A DNA stretch of 64,000 bases from the NCBI GenBank assembly GCA_903896925.1, contig CAITZM010000052.1, positions 1 to 64,000 on the forward strand. Direction: 5' to 3'. Shown piece after piece: positions 50,113 through 57,815 of this stretch. Each line of letters starts with the position of its first letter. The stretch's first letter is position 1. The DNA comes from an uncultured Lentisphaerota bacterium. Its GTDB lineage: Bacteria; Verrucomicrobiota; Kiritimatiellia; CAIQIC01. Position numbers and translations under genes: made by a program. The notes beneath the pieces were generated by a model. The model searched no databases, was not told the DNA's origin, and was given only the letters and a program-made list of their open reading frames with translations.

Positions 50113-51663
50113 TCATTTCCAATCGTCGGTGCGGAAGGTCTGCGCGGGGAGGCCGTCCTTGTTGAAGAGGTTCGCCCACGGGGCGTTGCTGCTCCAGGCG
50201 TAGCGGACGGCGACAGGCTGCGGCACGGCAGCGCAGGAGACGAGCACGGTGTCGCCTTTGATCACTGCGTCGGCCCAGTGGAACTTCTTGTCGGCGCCAG
50301 CGAGCATGAAGCCTTGGAGCTTATCGCTGTGCCGCGCGGCGAGGCCCTGGCCGACGTGCGTGAACTTGATGGTAACCTTGCTGCCCTCGATCTTGTGCGC
50401 GGCATAAAGCGGGCCGCTGTACTCAACGTTCTGGCCGTAGACGAAGCCCTGCGCGACGCGGACGGCGCGCTCGCCGTAGCCGGCCTTGTTCGTGGGATGC
50501 GTGCCGCTGCCGAGATCGGTGCTGATGACCATCGCGGTCTTGGGATGCTGCTGGATCTTGATGTGCAGTTCGCGATAGGAACCGAAGTTATCGCCGGGCA
50601 CCTGCGCGGGCAGCGGGCTGAACTTGCTCGCGTTCTTCGTCACGGGATCGTCCAGGTCCCACGCGGTGCCGCCGCCGCTCGTCTTCTGGACGTAGAGGAA
50701 CGGGAAGTCCTGCGCAAACGCTTTGCGCCAACCCGCGATGAGCGCGCCCATCACGTTGAATTGGTCCACGCCGGTGATCGCCGTGCCGCTCTCTCCCTGG
50801 TCCCACAGCACGCCACGGATCGCATAGGGCGCGTAGGGCTGGACATGCGCGAGGTAGAGGCCGCCGATGCGGCCGGCGGATTCGCCCGCCTTCGTCGGCT
50901 TGGTCGGGCCGCGCGGGCCGCGTTTCTTTTCCTGCTTCGCTTTCGCGTCGGCCACTTTCCACGCGACGAGATCCTGCTCGTACTTCTTCATCGCCGCAGC
51001 GAGGTCATAGGTCTTGGCAAATTCCGCCGCCTGCGCCTGGCACGCGGCATCGCTGTGCAGCATGTCCTCGGTCAGCCAGTAACCGGAGGGCGTGCCGCCA
51101 ACCGCGCCGACCATGATGCCGACGGGTACGTCGAGCTTCTGCTGGAGCCGGAAACCGAACGCGAACAGCAGCGCGGAGAAGTTGAAGTTGTTGGTGGGTA
51201 TGGCTTCTTCCCAACCCGCGCGGCCCTTGTGGAGCAGGCGCAATTTCGGATAGGTCCCAGCCGCGGCCTGCGCCAGCACGGCATCGTTGTTGGTGTAGCT
51301 GGGCACGTGCATGTCCATGTTCGACTGGCCGGAGCCAAGCCAGACCTCGCCGACGAGCACGTCGCGGATCGTGATGGTATTCTTGCCTTTCACGACGAGC
51401 GTGAGGCCTTCGGTGGAAACCTTCAACGGATCGAGCGTCACCTTCCACTGGCCCTGCGCGTCGGCCGTCGCCGTCTTCGTCTGGCCCGCGATAGACACGC
51501 TCACCTGCTCGCCGGGCGTCGCGCTGCCCCAGAGCGGCGCGGCGGCGTCGCGCTGCAGCACCATGTGGTCGGAGATGACCGGCGGCAGTTTGACGTCAGC
51601 ACGGGCGGCCGTGGCGCAGCAGGCCAGACAGGCAACACAGAGGGCGGCGGCGAGTTTTTTCAT
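50113..51663 (-). CDS. Sialate O-acetylesterase, SGNH hydrolase
   Basis: The product is 516 residues. The signal peptide is MKKLAAALCVACLACCATAARA. VISDHMVLQRDAAAPLWGSA followed by a bacterial-Ig-like jelly roll is the family's typical N-terminus. The SGNH blocks are GEVWLGSGQSNMDM (nucleophile Ser, about 110), GAVGGTPSG, VLWDQGESG (about 283) and SGTHPTNKAGYG (Asp/His region, about 385), in order and intact. A Lys/Gly-rich insert (EKKRGPRGPTKPTKAG) near 245 is unusual. It removes O-acetyl groups from sialic acid or other glycans, helping the GH33 enzyme. It is monocistronic with 105 bases to the divergent NIPSNAP gene. Confidence 0.94.
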   Translation of the reverse strand: MKKLAAALCVACLACCATAARADVKLPPVISDHMVLQRDAAAPLWGSATPGEQVSVSIAGQTKTATADAQGQWKVTLDPLKVSTEGLTLVVKGKNTITIRDVLVGEVWLGSGQSNMDMHVPSYTNNDAVLAQAAAGTYPKLRLLHKGRAGWEEAIPTNNFNFSALLFAFGFRLQQKLDVPVGIMVGAVGGTPSGYWLTEDMLHSDAACQAQAAEFAKTYDLAAAMKKYEQDLVAWKVADAKAKQEKKRGPRGPTKPTKAGESAGRIGGLYLAHVQPYAPYAIRGVLWDQGESGTAITGVDQFNVMGALIAGWRKAFAQDFPFLYVQKTSGGGTAWDLDDPVTKNASKFSPLPAQVPGDNFGSYRELHIKIQQHPKTAMVISTDLGSGTHPTNKAGYGERAVRVAQGFVYGQNVEYSGPLYAAHKIEGSKVTIKFTHVGQGLAARHSDKLQGFMLAGADKKFHWADAVIKGDTVLVSCAAVPQPVAVRYAWSSNAPWANLFNKDGLPAQTFRTDDWK

Positions 51664-51768
51664 GGCAGTGTCCTTGTTGGATCGATATTTTTCGGATTCT
51701 TTGGATTTGGCAGTTCAATTGCAAGAAAAGTATTCGCTTCCGGACCCTTTCGGCATTAAAAGAACGCC

Positions 51769-52554
51769 ATGAAAACAACACTGCATGGCTTGGTTGGGAT
51801 ATTGCTGTTCGCCTCCTTGGGTGCCGTCGCGGCGGACGTGCCGGTGGCCAAGGACACCCGCTGCTACGAGATGCGGGTCTATTACGCCGCACCCGGCAAG
51901 CTGGATGCGCTCCAGGCGCGTTTTCGCGACCATACCTGCAAGCTGTTCGAGAAACATGGGATGAGCAATGTCGGCTACTGGATCCCCGCGGACAACACGA
52001 ATAACATACTGGTCTATATGCTGGCCTATCCCAGCCGGCAGGAGCGCGAAAAGTCTTGGAAAGCCTTTGGCGCCGATCCGGCTTGGCAGCAGGCGCGCAA
52101 GGCGTCCGAGGTGGACGGCAAGTTGACCCGGCAGGCCGCCGACGTCACATTTCTGCAGGCCACGGATTTCTCGCCGGACATCAAGCCCTCGGCCGGGACC
52201 GCCACGCGGGTGTTCGAATTACGCACCTACAAGTGCACGCCCAACAATCTGCCCAACCTGCTGGCCCGTTTCCGCGATCACACCCTCACGCTGTTCAAAA
52301 AACACGGCATCACGAACGTGGGTTACTGGACCCCCACCGATGCCAGCAAGGGCGCTGCCGACACCTTGATCTATATGCTGGCGCACACCAGCAAGGAAGC
52401 GGCGGCGGAATCGTTCAAGAACTTCCGGGCGGATCCCGTCTGGACCGAGGCCAAGGCGGCCTCGGAGAAGGCGGCGGGCGGGCCGCTGACCCAGCCGACC
52501 AACGGTGTGCAATCCGTGTTCATGCTGCCCACCGACTTCTCGCCCATCAAATAA
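51769..52554 (+). CDS. Secreted protein with two NIPSNAP domains
   Basis: The product is 261 residues with signal peptide MKTTLHGLVGILLFASLGAVAA. Two NIPSNAP (ferredoxin-like dimeric alpha/beta barrel) domains follow: CYEMRVYYAAPGKLDALQARF...GYW...AYPS..EREKSW at about 30-130, and VFELRTYKCTPNNLPNLLARF...GYW...AHTS..AAAESF at about 145-250. Both end in a DFSP motif, evidence of an internal duplication. The function of NIPSNAP proteins in bacteria is unsettled. This is the only rightward gene between 10.7 kb and the window end and it has its own promoter, so it may not belong to the glycan locus. Confidence 0.92.
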   Translation: MKTTLHGLVGILLFASLGAVAADVPVAKDTRCYEMRVYYAAPGKLDALQARFRDHTCKLFEKHGMSNVGYWIPADNTNNILVYMLAYPSRQEREKSWKAFGADPAWQQARKASEVDGKLTRQAADVTFLQATDFSPDIKPSAGTATRVFELRTYKCTPNNLPNLLARFRDHTLTLFKKHGITNVGYWTPTDASKGAADTLIYMLAHTSKEAAAESFKNFRADPVWTEAKAASEKAAGGPLTQPTNGVQSVFMLPTDFSPIK

Positions 52555-52624
52555 CCAGCTCCAAACAGGTCGCTGCTGTGCTTCATGGACCGTGATCAAG
52601 GCGCCCTCGCCCTGACGCGGCCTC

Positions 52625-53221
52625 TCAATGGACCATCTGCCACGCCTTGACCGCGTCGATCGGGTGGATAAGCATCAGCACGTTCAGGCTCAGGTTGTCG
52701 CGCACCGCCAGCGCCAAGGCGACCTCTACGACCACAAACAGCACGACCGACGCCTTCAGGCCAAGGCGCCGGGCCAACAAGAAGCCGAGCGCACAGCACA
52801 GCACATCCGCCAGCGAGTTGGCGATCGAGTCGCCGATATAGCCCTGACCGATCGTGGCCTCGCGGTAGCGCTGGATGATGAAGGCCGAGTTTTCGAGCAC
52901 TTCCCAGCCGGCCTCCAGCAAGACCGCCACCGCCAACCGCCAGGCCGCCGGCCAGCGCGGCGCCAACCATGCGATTACGCCACACAGCAGGACCCCATGC
53001 AGCACGTGCGTGAAGCTGTAGGGATCGAGCCAGTGCTGCGAATTGTGGGCGCTCCAGATGTCGCCGTCCCAAATTTTCCATTGTCCGCAGGCGCACCACC
53101 AGATCCGGCCTTCCAGGCGCAGGACCAGCACCTGCACGGCGAGCACCACCATCGCCATCAGCCACGGTAGCCTGCCGTGCCATGATCCGCCCTTTACGGG
53201 TTTGACGTCATCAGCGCTCAT
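52625..53221 (-). CDS. DUF2585 (UPF0314) membrane protein
   Basis: The product is 198 residues from ATG 53221. Five or so hydrophobic segments carry the family's signatures: GRIWWCACGQWKIWDGDIWS, NSQHWLDPYSFTHVLHG, LLEAGWEVLENSAFIIQRYR and GDSIANSLADVLCCALGF. Function is unknown; some consider DUF2585 related to lipid or phosphatase-like membrane enzymes because of the conserved His and Glu. The gene's first 11 bases overlap the end of the beta-helix gene, implying translational coupling with a secreted polysaccharide-acting protein, an odd pairing. Family call is strong. Confidence 0.92.
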   Translation of the reverse strand: MSADDVKPVKGGSWHGRLPWLMAMVVLAVQVLVLRLEGRIWWCACGQWKIWDGDIWSAHNSQHWLDPYSFTHVLHGVLLCGVIAWLAPRWPAAWRLAVAVLLEAGWEVLENSAFIIQRYREATIGQGYIGDSIANSLADVLCCALGFLLARRLGLKASVVLFVVVEVALALAVRDNLSLNVLMLIHPIDAVKAWQMVH

Positions 53222-55307
53222 CGCCGCGGTGCCCCACCCTCTCGAACGTGTTGTCCCGCAGTAGTTCGCCCCGGGCGGAGGGCGATACCTTGATGCCAAC
53301 CTCGGTGTCGCGCACGGTGCAGTGCTCGATGAGGGTATCGACGGTGGCGCCGCCGATCTGGAAGGAGGCGTTGTTGCGGCAGATATTGCGCCGGAAGATC
53401 GTCCCGCGCACCAGCGGCCCGGCATAGACCTTGGGATCGTCGCCCCCCGTCGTGCCGAAGCTGGCGCTGCGGTGCCCGTAGCCGTTGCCTTCCACGATCT
53501 CGTTGTCCAAAAACTGGCAGTTCCACGACGGCTGCTGGCCCCAGCCGTGCGGATTCAGCCCCCAGACCAGGAAGCCGTCCATGCGCGCACCCTTGTTCCC
53601 GGCCACGATGCTGTCGTGCGCCGCGCCGTAGAGTTGGAACGCCCCGCCATCCTCGAAGCTGTTGCCGATGAAAAGATTCTGGCCGCGGAACGGCGCAATG
53701 GAAAGGCGCGAGGTCGCATCCGGCGTCACCGTCCACGGCCGGTCCACCTGCCACGCGCGGCCGCTGTTGGCGGTCACAAACCGGTACTGCCCCGCGCCCG
53801 TGCCCTCGAGGATCTGCACGACGGCGCCGGCCCAGTTGGTGTGCGGCTTCGGTGCGTAGTCGTGGAAGACCGGATCGGCCGCCAGCGTCAGCTGCGTGCC
53901 GTCCACCGCGGCGAGCGTCCCGAAATACGCCCCACCCCCGGCATCGAGCGTCATCATCTCGCGGTCGGCACCGAACATCTGCTGGACGCGGTTGCGCGCA
54001 TAATAGATGTGCCGGCAGTAGTTGTTCCAGAAGGTGGTGAGGTCGTTGCCGATCGCGAGCAGGTTGTTGCCGGCGACGAGGTTGTCCTCGAAGATCAGCC
54101 GCTCGGTGTTCTCGATGTTGTAGCCGCGGCCGCCGTACCGGATCTGGTTGCGCGCCACGAGGCCGGTCTTGCCCTTCATGACCTGCAGGCCCTTGTTGCT
54201 CGCATAGATATCGCAGTCCGTGACCTCGAAATTCTTGCCGCGCAGCAGCACCGCGGCGCCACATTGCGTGTGGCTGGCCGGTCCGTGACGCTTGCGGAAA
54301 TCCTTACCTACGTCCTCGATCATGAAGAAGCAGTTCGCCCGGATCCGCACCTGATGCAGAAAGAAACGCGTCGAGGCGGCGGTGTCGGCGACCACATTGC
54401 GGTGGTGCTGGCAGTACAGGCTGAGCGCTTCGAGGCCGAAATCCGCGCCGGTGACCAACTCGGTGGGCGGCTTCTCGAAGTCGGGCCAGTAGAGGCTCAC
54501 CAGTTCCATCGCCTCGCCCTTGAGCACCGTGTGCGGCGGAATGACGAGCGTGGACTTGACCGGGTAGCGCCCGCGGGGCAGGAACACGATGCCGCCGCCA
54601 TTGGCCTGGGCCTTGGCCAGCGCCGCGAGCAAGGCCTCCCCCGGCTTCGGCCCGAAGTCTTTCACGTTGTAGACGTCGGTCTTCCACGCCACGGGCAACC
54701 GCACGCTCAGGGTGCCCGCAGGCCGCCAGCCGGCTTCCCCGCCCAGACCGTTATGAATCGTCAGCGCGTAATCGCCCGCGGCCAGACCGGCGGGCAGCGC
54801 GAAGTTCAGCGCGTAGCAGCTGACTTCGCGGGCCGTCAGCGTGAGGCACGGCCCTGTGCCGGACTGCAACCGCGCACGGCTCTCGCCGCCAAAGTTGAGG
54901 CACTTGCCGAACACGCGCAGCCACCCGCCGGGCGCGGCGGTCTCGCCGCCGTCGCCGTTCCACCACCACACCGCGGGGGCATTGAGCACGACTGGAGCGG
55001 ATACAGCAGCGCCCTGCCGCACGCGGCAGGCCCACAGGTCTTGCGGCCACGCCTTGGGCACGACGAACTTCAGCGAGCCTTCGCCGGCCTGGAGCGGCGG
55101 GATCGTTGCGCCCGGTTGCGCCACGTTCAGCGGACCGAGTTCGACCTGGCAACCCGGACCGAAACCCGCACCGCTGACCAGCACCGCCTCGTCGGGCCGC
55201 ACGGGATCGGAAACCGAAATGATGTGCGGCACGGCAGCAGCGGCGTGCAGGGTGCACAGCGGAGCCAGCAACAGGGTGGCGAAAGTTGTGGTCAGAGCCC
55301 GTTTCAT
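53211..55307 (-). CDS. Large secreted beta-helix protein with N-terminal IPT/Ig-like domains
   Basis: The product is 698 residues from ATG 55307, which overlaps the stop of the esterase upstream (ATGA). The leader is MKRALTTTFATLLLAPLCTLHA. Residues about 30-230 are beta-sandwich sequence (IISVSDPVRPDEAVLVSGAGF; GGWLRVFGKCLNFGGE). A right-handed helix follows, opening with YNVKDFGPKPGEALLAALAKAQANGGGIVFLPRGRY in pectate-lyase-superfamily style and running to TVDTLIEHCTVRDTEVGI. No catalytic residues can be fixed. It is co-translated with the esterase and the DUF2585 gene. Confidence 0.88.
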   Translation of the reverse strand: MKRALTTTFATLLLAPLCTLHAAAAVPHIISVSDPVRPDEAVLVSGAGFGPGCQVELGPLNVAQPGATIPPLQAGEGSLKFVVPKAWPQDLWACRVRQGAAVSAPVVLNAPAVWWWNGDGGETAAPGGWLRVFGKCLNFGGESRARLQSGTGPCLTLTAREVSCYALNFALPAGLAAGDYALTIHNGLGGEAGWRPAGTLSVRLPVAWKTDVYNVKDFGPKPGEALLAALAKAQANGGGIVFLPRGRYPVKSTLVIPPHTVLKGEAMELVSLYWPDFEKPPTELVTGADFGLEALSLYCQHHRNVVADTAASTRFFLHQVRIRANCFFMIEDVGKDFRKRHGPASHTQCGAAVLLRGKNFEVTDCDIYASNKGLQVMKGKTGLVARNQIRYGGRGYNIENTERLIFEDNLVAGNNLLAIGNDLTTFWNNYCRHIYYARNRVQQMFGADREMMTLDAGGGAYFGTLAAVDGTQLTLAADPVFHDYAPKPHTNWAGAVVQILEGTGAGQYRFVTANSGRAWQVDRPWTVTPDATSRLSIAPFRGQNLFIGNSFEDGGAFQLYGAAHDSIVAGNKGARMDGFLVWGLNPHGWGQQPSWNCQFLDNEIVEGNGYGHRSASFGTTGGDDPKVYAGPLVRGTIFRRNICRNNASFQIGGATVDTLIEHCTVRDTEVGIKVSPSARGELLRDNTFERVGHRGDER

Positions 55308-56323
55308 CGTGACGCCGGGGCTTTCAGCTTCTCGACGAGATAGGCGGCAATACTCGCGTGCTTCACACCGGGGGCACCGGGATAAAAGAGTTCGCAGTCC
55401 ACCCCGATTTCCTTGCAGTGCTCCTGCAATTTCACGCCGAAGTTGGACGTATGCGTCGGATCCTTTTGGACCTGGCCGAGCCCCGGCGGCGCGCCGAAGT
55501 GGAGGAAGACCGGCGGATCGTCTGCGGTCACGAGGGCATAGGGCGAATATTCGGCGATCCACGGCAGAATTTTCTCGCGGCCTGCGAGGAACGCCTCGAA
55601 GGTCGAAAGCTTTTTCTCCTTGTCACCCGTGAACCCAAACGCGTGTCCGCCGTAGCTGCTGTTCGGCGTCCAGTCCTTCATCTGCTGCGGGTCGAGCGTC
55701 GTCTGCGGGCTGGACACCGCGGCGCACCAGAGCCGCGTGGATTCGCGGGCGATCGGATCAGCGCTCTTGGGCTCGGCGAGGTCGGGATGGAACGCGAGCC
55801 ACAGGCTGGAGCACGCACCTGCGGAGCCGCCGCTCGCGCCGATCCGCGCCTTGTCGATGTTCCAATCCTGCGCCTTGCTGCGGACGAACTGCAGCGCCCG
55901 CGCCGCGTCGCTCAGCGGACCCCTGACCGGCGGCACGACCTTGTCGGCGGTCGCCTCGCTGATAAAGCGATACTCAATCGAGACCACCGAGATCCCGTTC
56001 TTCAGCATCTCCGGGAGCAGCCCCCCCAGCCCGCTCGAGCGGTCGCCGTGGGTCCAGCCGCCGCCGTGGATGAAGAACAGCAGCGGCGTGGGCTTGGAGG
56101 ACTCTGCCTTCCAGAACGTGAGTACCTGCTTCGGGTGCTTGCCATAGGCGACATCCTCCAGCGTCCCCTTCTGCAGCGGGGGCTGCACGGGCTTGGCCGG
56201 CTTGGCGGCCGGCTTGGCGGCCGGCTTCTTCACGGGCGGCGCGTCGGCGCTCCAGCCGGACAACGGCAGTAATACGGCCAAAGCTCCCGCCATGACCCAT
56301 CGAGCGATTCCTTGCGGTTTCAT
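55304..56323 (-). CDS. Secreted esterase of the BD-FAE/HSL-like alpha/beta-hydrolase group (copy 1)
   Basis: The product is 339 residues. The leader is MKPQGIARWVMAGALAVLLPLSGWSA, followed by a Lys/Pro/Ala-rich linker. The core is an alpha/beta-hydrolase: oxyanion HGGGW (FFIHGGGWTHGDRSS), nucleophile Ser in GASGGSAGACSSLW, and likely Asp/His in PDDPPVFLHFG and PGAPGVKHAS. It is nearly identical over its core to the next gene upstream (56385-57389), a recent tandem duplicate. Likely an acetyl- or feruloyl-esterase acting on glycans. Its stop overlaps the beta-helix start. Confidence 0.93.
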   Translation of the reverse strand: MKPQGIARWVMAGALAVLLPLSGWSADAPPVKKPAAKPAAKPAKPVQPPLQKGTLEDVAYGKHPKQVLTFWKAESSKPTPLLFFIHGGGWTHGDRSSGLGGLLPEMLKNGISVVSIEYRFISEATADKVVPPVRGPLSDAARALQFVRSKAQDWNIDKARIGASGGSAGACSSLWLAFHPDLAEPKSADPIARESTRLWCAAVSSPQTTLDPQQMKDWTPNSSYGGHAFGFTGDKEKKLSTFEAFLAGREKILPWIAEYSPYALVTADDPPVFLHFGAPPGLGQVQKDPTHTSNFGVKLQEHCKEIGVDCELFYPGAPGVKHASIAAYLVEKLKAPASR

Positions 56324-56384
56324 TTTTTCCCTCTCGGCTTGTGCGTCTATTCGAACCGGGGCCAGCCCTGCGTGGTGGGCCGGC

Positions 56385-57389
56385 TCAGCGCTGGGTCGGG
56401 GCCTTGAGCTTTTCGATCAGGAAGGCGGCGCTGGTCGCGTGCTTCACATCGGGCGCGCCGGGATAGACGACCTCGGCGGGCACGCCGCACTCCTTGCAGT
56501 GCTCCTGCAACTTCACGCCGAAGTTTGCGGTATGTGTCGGATCCTTCTGGTCCTGTCCAAGCGCAGGCGGCGCGCCGAAGGACATGTGGATCGGCGGATC
56601 ATCGGCGGTGACGAGGGCGTAGGGGGAATACTCGGCGATCCACGGCAGGATGGTGTCGCGCTTGGCCAGAAACTCATCGAACTGCGACAGCTTCTTTTCC
56701 TTGTCGCCGGCGAAGCCGAAGGCGTGGCCGCCATAGCGGCTGTTCGGCGTCCACTCCTTCATCTGCTTGGGGTCGAGCGTCGTCTGCGGGCCGGATACCG
56801 CGGCGCACCACAGGCGCGTGGATTCGCGGGCGATCGGATCAGCGCTCTTGGGATCGGCGAGGTCGGGATGGAACGCGAGCCATAAACTGGAGCACGCGCC
56901 GGCCGAGCCGCCGGAGGCGCCAATGCGCGCCTTGTCGATGTTCCACTCCTGCGCCTTGCTGCGGACGAACTGCAGCGCCCGCGCCGCGTCGGTCAGCGGA
57001 CCCTTCACCGGCGGCACGACCTTGTCGGCGGTCGCCTCGGGGATAAAGCGATATTCAACCGAGACCACCGAGATGCCGTTCTTCAGCATCTCCGGCAGCA
57101 GCCCGGCGACACTGGAGCGGTTGCCGCCCATCCAGCCGCCGCCATGGATGTAAAACAGCAACGGCGTAAGCTTGTCGGATTCGGCCTTCCAGAAGGTCAG
57201 CACTTGCTTGGGATGTTTGCCATAGGCCACGTCTTCCAGCGTCGCCGGGGGCAGCTTCGGCGCGGGTCTGGACTCCTTGGCGGCTGTTTTCTTCGCCGGC
57301 GCCTTCTCGGCGGCGGCGCCGGACAGCGGCAGCAGGACTGCTAGTGAACCGGCCAACATCCAACGGACGACGCGTTTCAACTTCATCAT
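56385..57389 (-). CDS. Secreted esterase of the BD-FAE/HSL-like alpha/beta-hydrolase group (copy 2)
   Basis: The product is 334 residues from ATG 57389, with GAGGAG 5 bases upstream; an earlier frame start would translate the operator palindrome. The leader is MMKLKRVVRWMLAGSLAVLLPLSGAAA. It keeps HGGGWMGGNRSS and GASGGSAGACSSLW, and shares long runs with copy 1, differing mainly in the linker and near the C-terminus (CGVPAEVVYPGAPDVKHATS). Unlike copy 1 it has its own promoter-like module and operator-like palindromes, so it probably leads a four-gene transcript ending with DUF2585. Confidence 0.93.
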   Translation of the reverse strand: MMKLKRVVRWMLAGSLAVLLPLSGAAAEKAPAKKTAAKESRPAPKLPPATLEDVAYGKHPKQVLTFWKAESDKLTPLLFYIHGGGWMGGNRSSVAGLLPEMLKNGISVVSVEYRFIPEATADKVVPPVKGPLTDAARALQFVRSKAQEWNIDKARIGASGGSAGACSSLWLAFHPDLADPKSADPIARESTRLWCAAVSGPQTTLDPKQMKEWTPNSRYGGHAFGFAGDKEKKLSQFDEFLAKRDTILPWIAEYSPYALVTADDPPIHMSFGAPPALGQDQKDPTHTANFGVKLQEHCKECGVPAEVVYPGAPDVKHATSAAFLIEKLKAPTQR

Positions 57390-57431
57390 TTGCTCCTCTT
57401 CGGTTGCGCTGCGCTGTGCACAGCGCGCCGC

Positions 57432-57459
57432 ATTATGCCTTGCGCCGCAAGCTTGCCAA
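57432..57459 (-). promoter_or_regulatory. Promoter-like module (TTGGCA-16-CATAAT) for the esterase operon
   Basis: On the minus strand -35 TTGGCA (57459-57454) and -10 CATAAT (57437-57432) are 16 bases apart, 5 of 6 consensus matches each. The surrounding bases AAG-TTGCGGCGC-GGCATA recur at the GH78 and sulfatase genes. Start of transcription would be near 57425, giving a leader of about 36 bases. Confidence 0.6.
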
Positions 57460-57476
57460 GCCAGAACCGCGCGGCG

Positions 57477-57561
57477 ATTTTCCAAGGCCGGGAGACCGAA
57501 ACCGCCGGTTTTTCCAATGCTTGGAAAAGTTGAGCGCGAAAGTTTCCATGCCTCTTGAAAA
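57477..57561. promoter_or_regulatory. Operator-like palindrome cluster upstream of the esterase promoter
   Basis: The strong site TTTTCCAATGCTTGGAAAA lies at 57510-57528. A degenerate copy, ATTTTCCAAGGCCGGGAG, begins at 57477, and another, TTTCCATGCCTCTTGAAAA, at 57543-57561. All lie upstream of the -35 box, which fits activation better than repression. Confidence 0.58.
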
Positions 57562-57628
57562 CCGCAGTTGTCTGCAGGTATTCGCACTCGCGTAGCGGTT
57601 ATTTCCGGGTGAGGCGCAGGGCGGGTTG

Positions 57629-57784
57629 GCCGCGTTCTGACGAACGCGGCTACGCAGTGGTTGCGGTGACCTTGCGCAGCAAAATCATGAGGACAAAATC
57701 ATCATGCCACGCAGAAGGAAAATGATGATTTTGTTCGCCATGATTTTGAGACCTTCGATGTAGCCGCACTCGTGAGCGTGCGGC
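57629..57784. repeat. Cluster of dispersed palindromic repeats
   Basis: There are three elements. GCCGCGTTC-TGAC-GAACGCGGC lies at 57629-57650. A nested double hairpin lies at 57681-57747, with outer arms AAAATCATG/CATGATTTT and inner 12-base arms CAAAATCATCAT/ATGATGATTTTG. GCCGCAC with partner GTGCGGC lies at 57763-57784. No gene lies between 57390 and 57815, so this block is intergenic repeat DNA between the GH78 stop and the esterase promoter. Confidence 0.8.
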
Positions 57785-57815
57785 CCACCGCGACCCCAGC
57801 AACGCCGTCGCCGCG

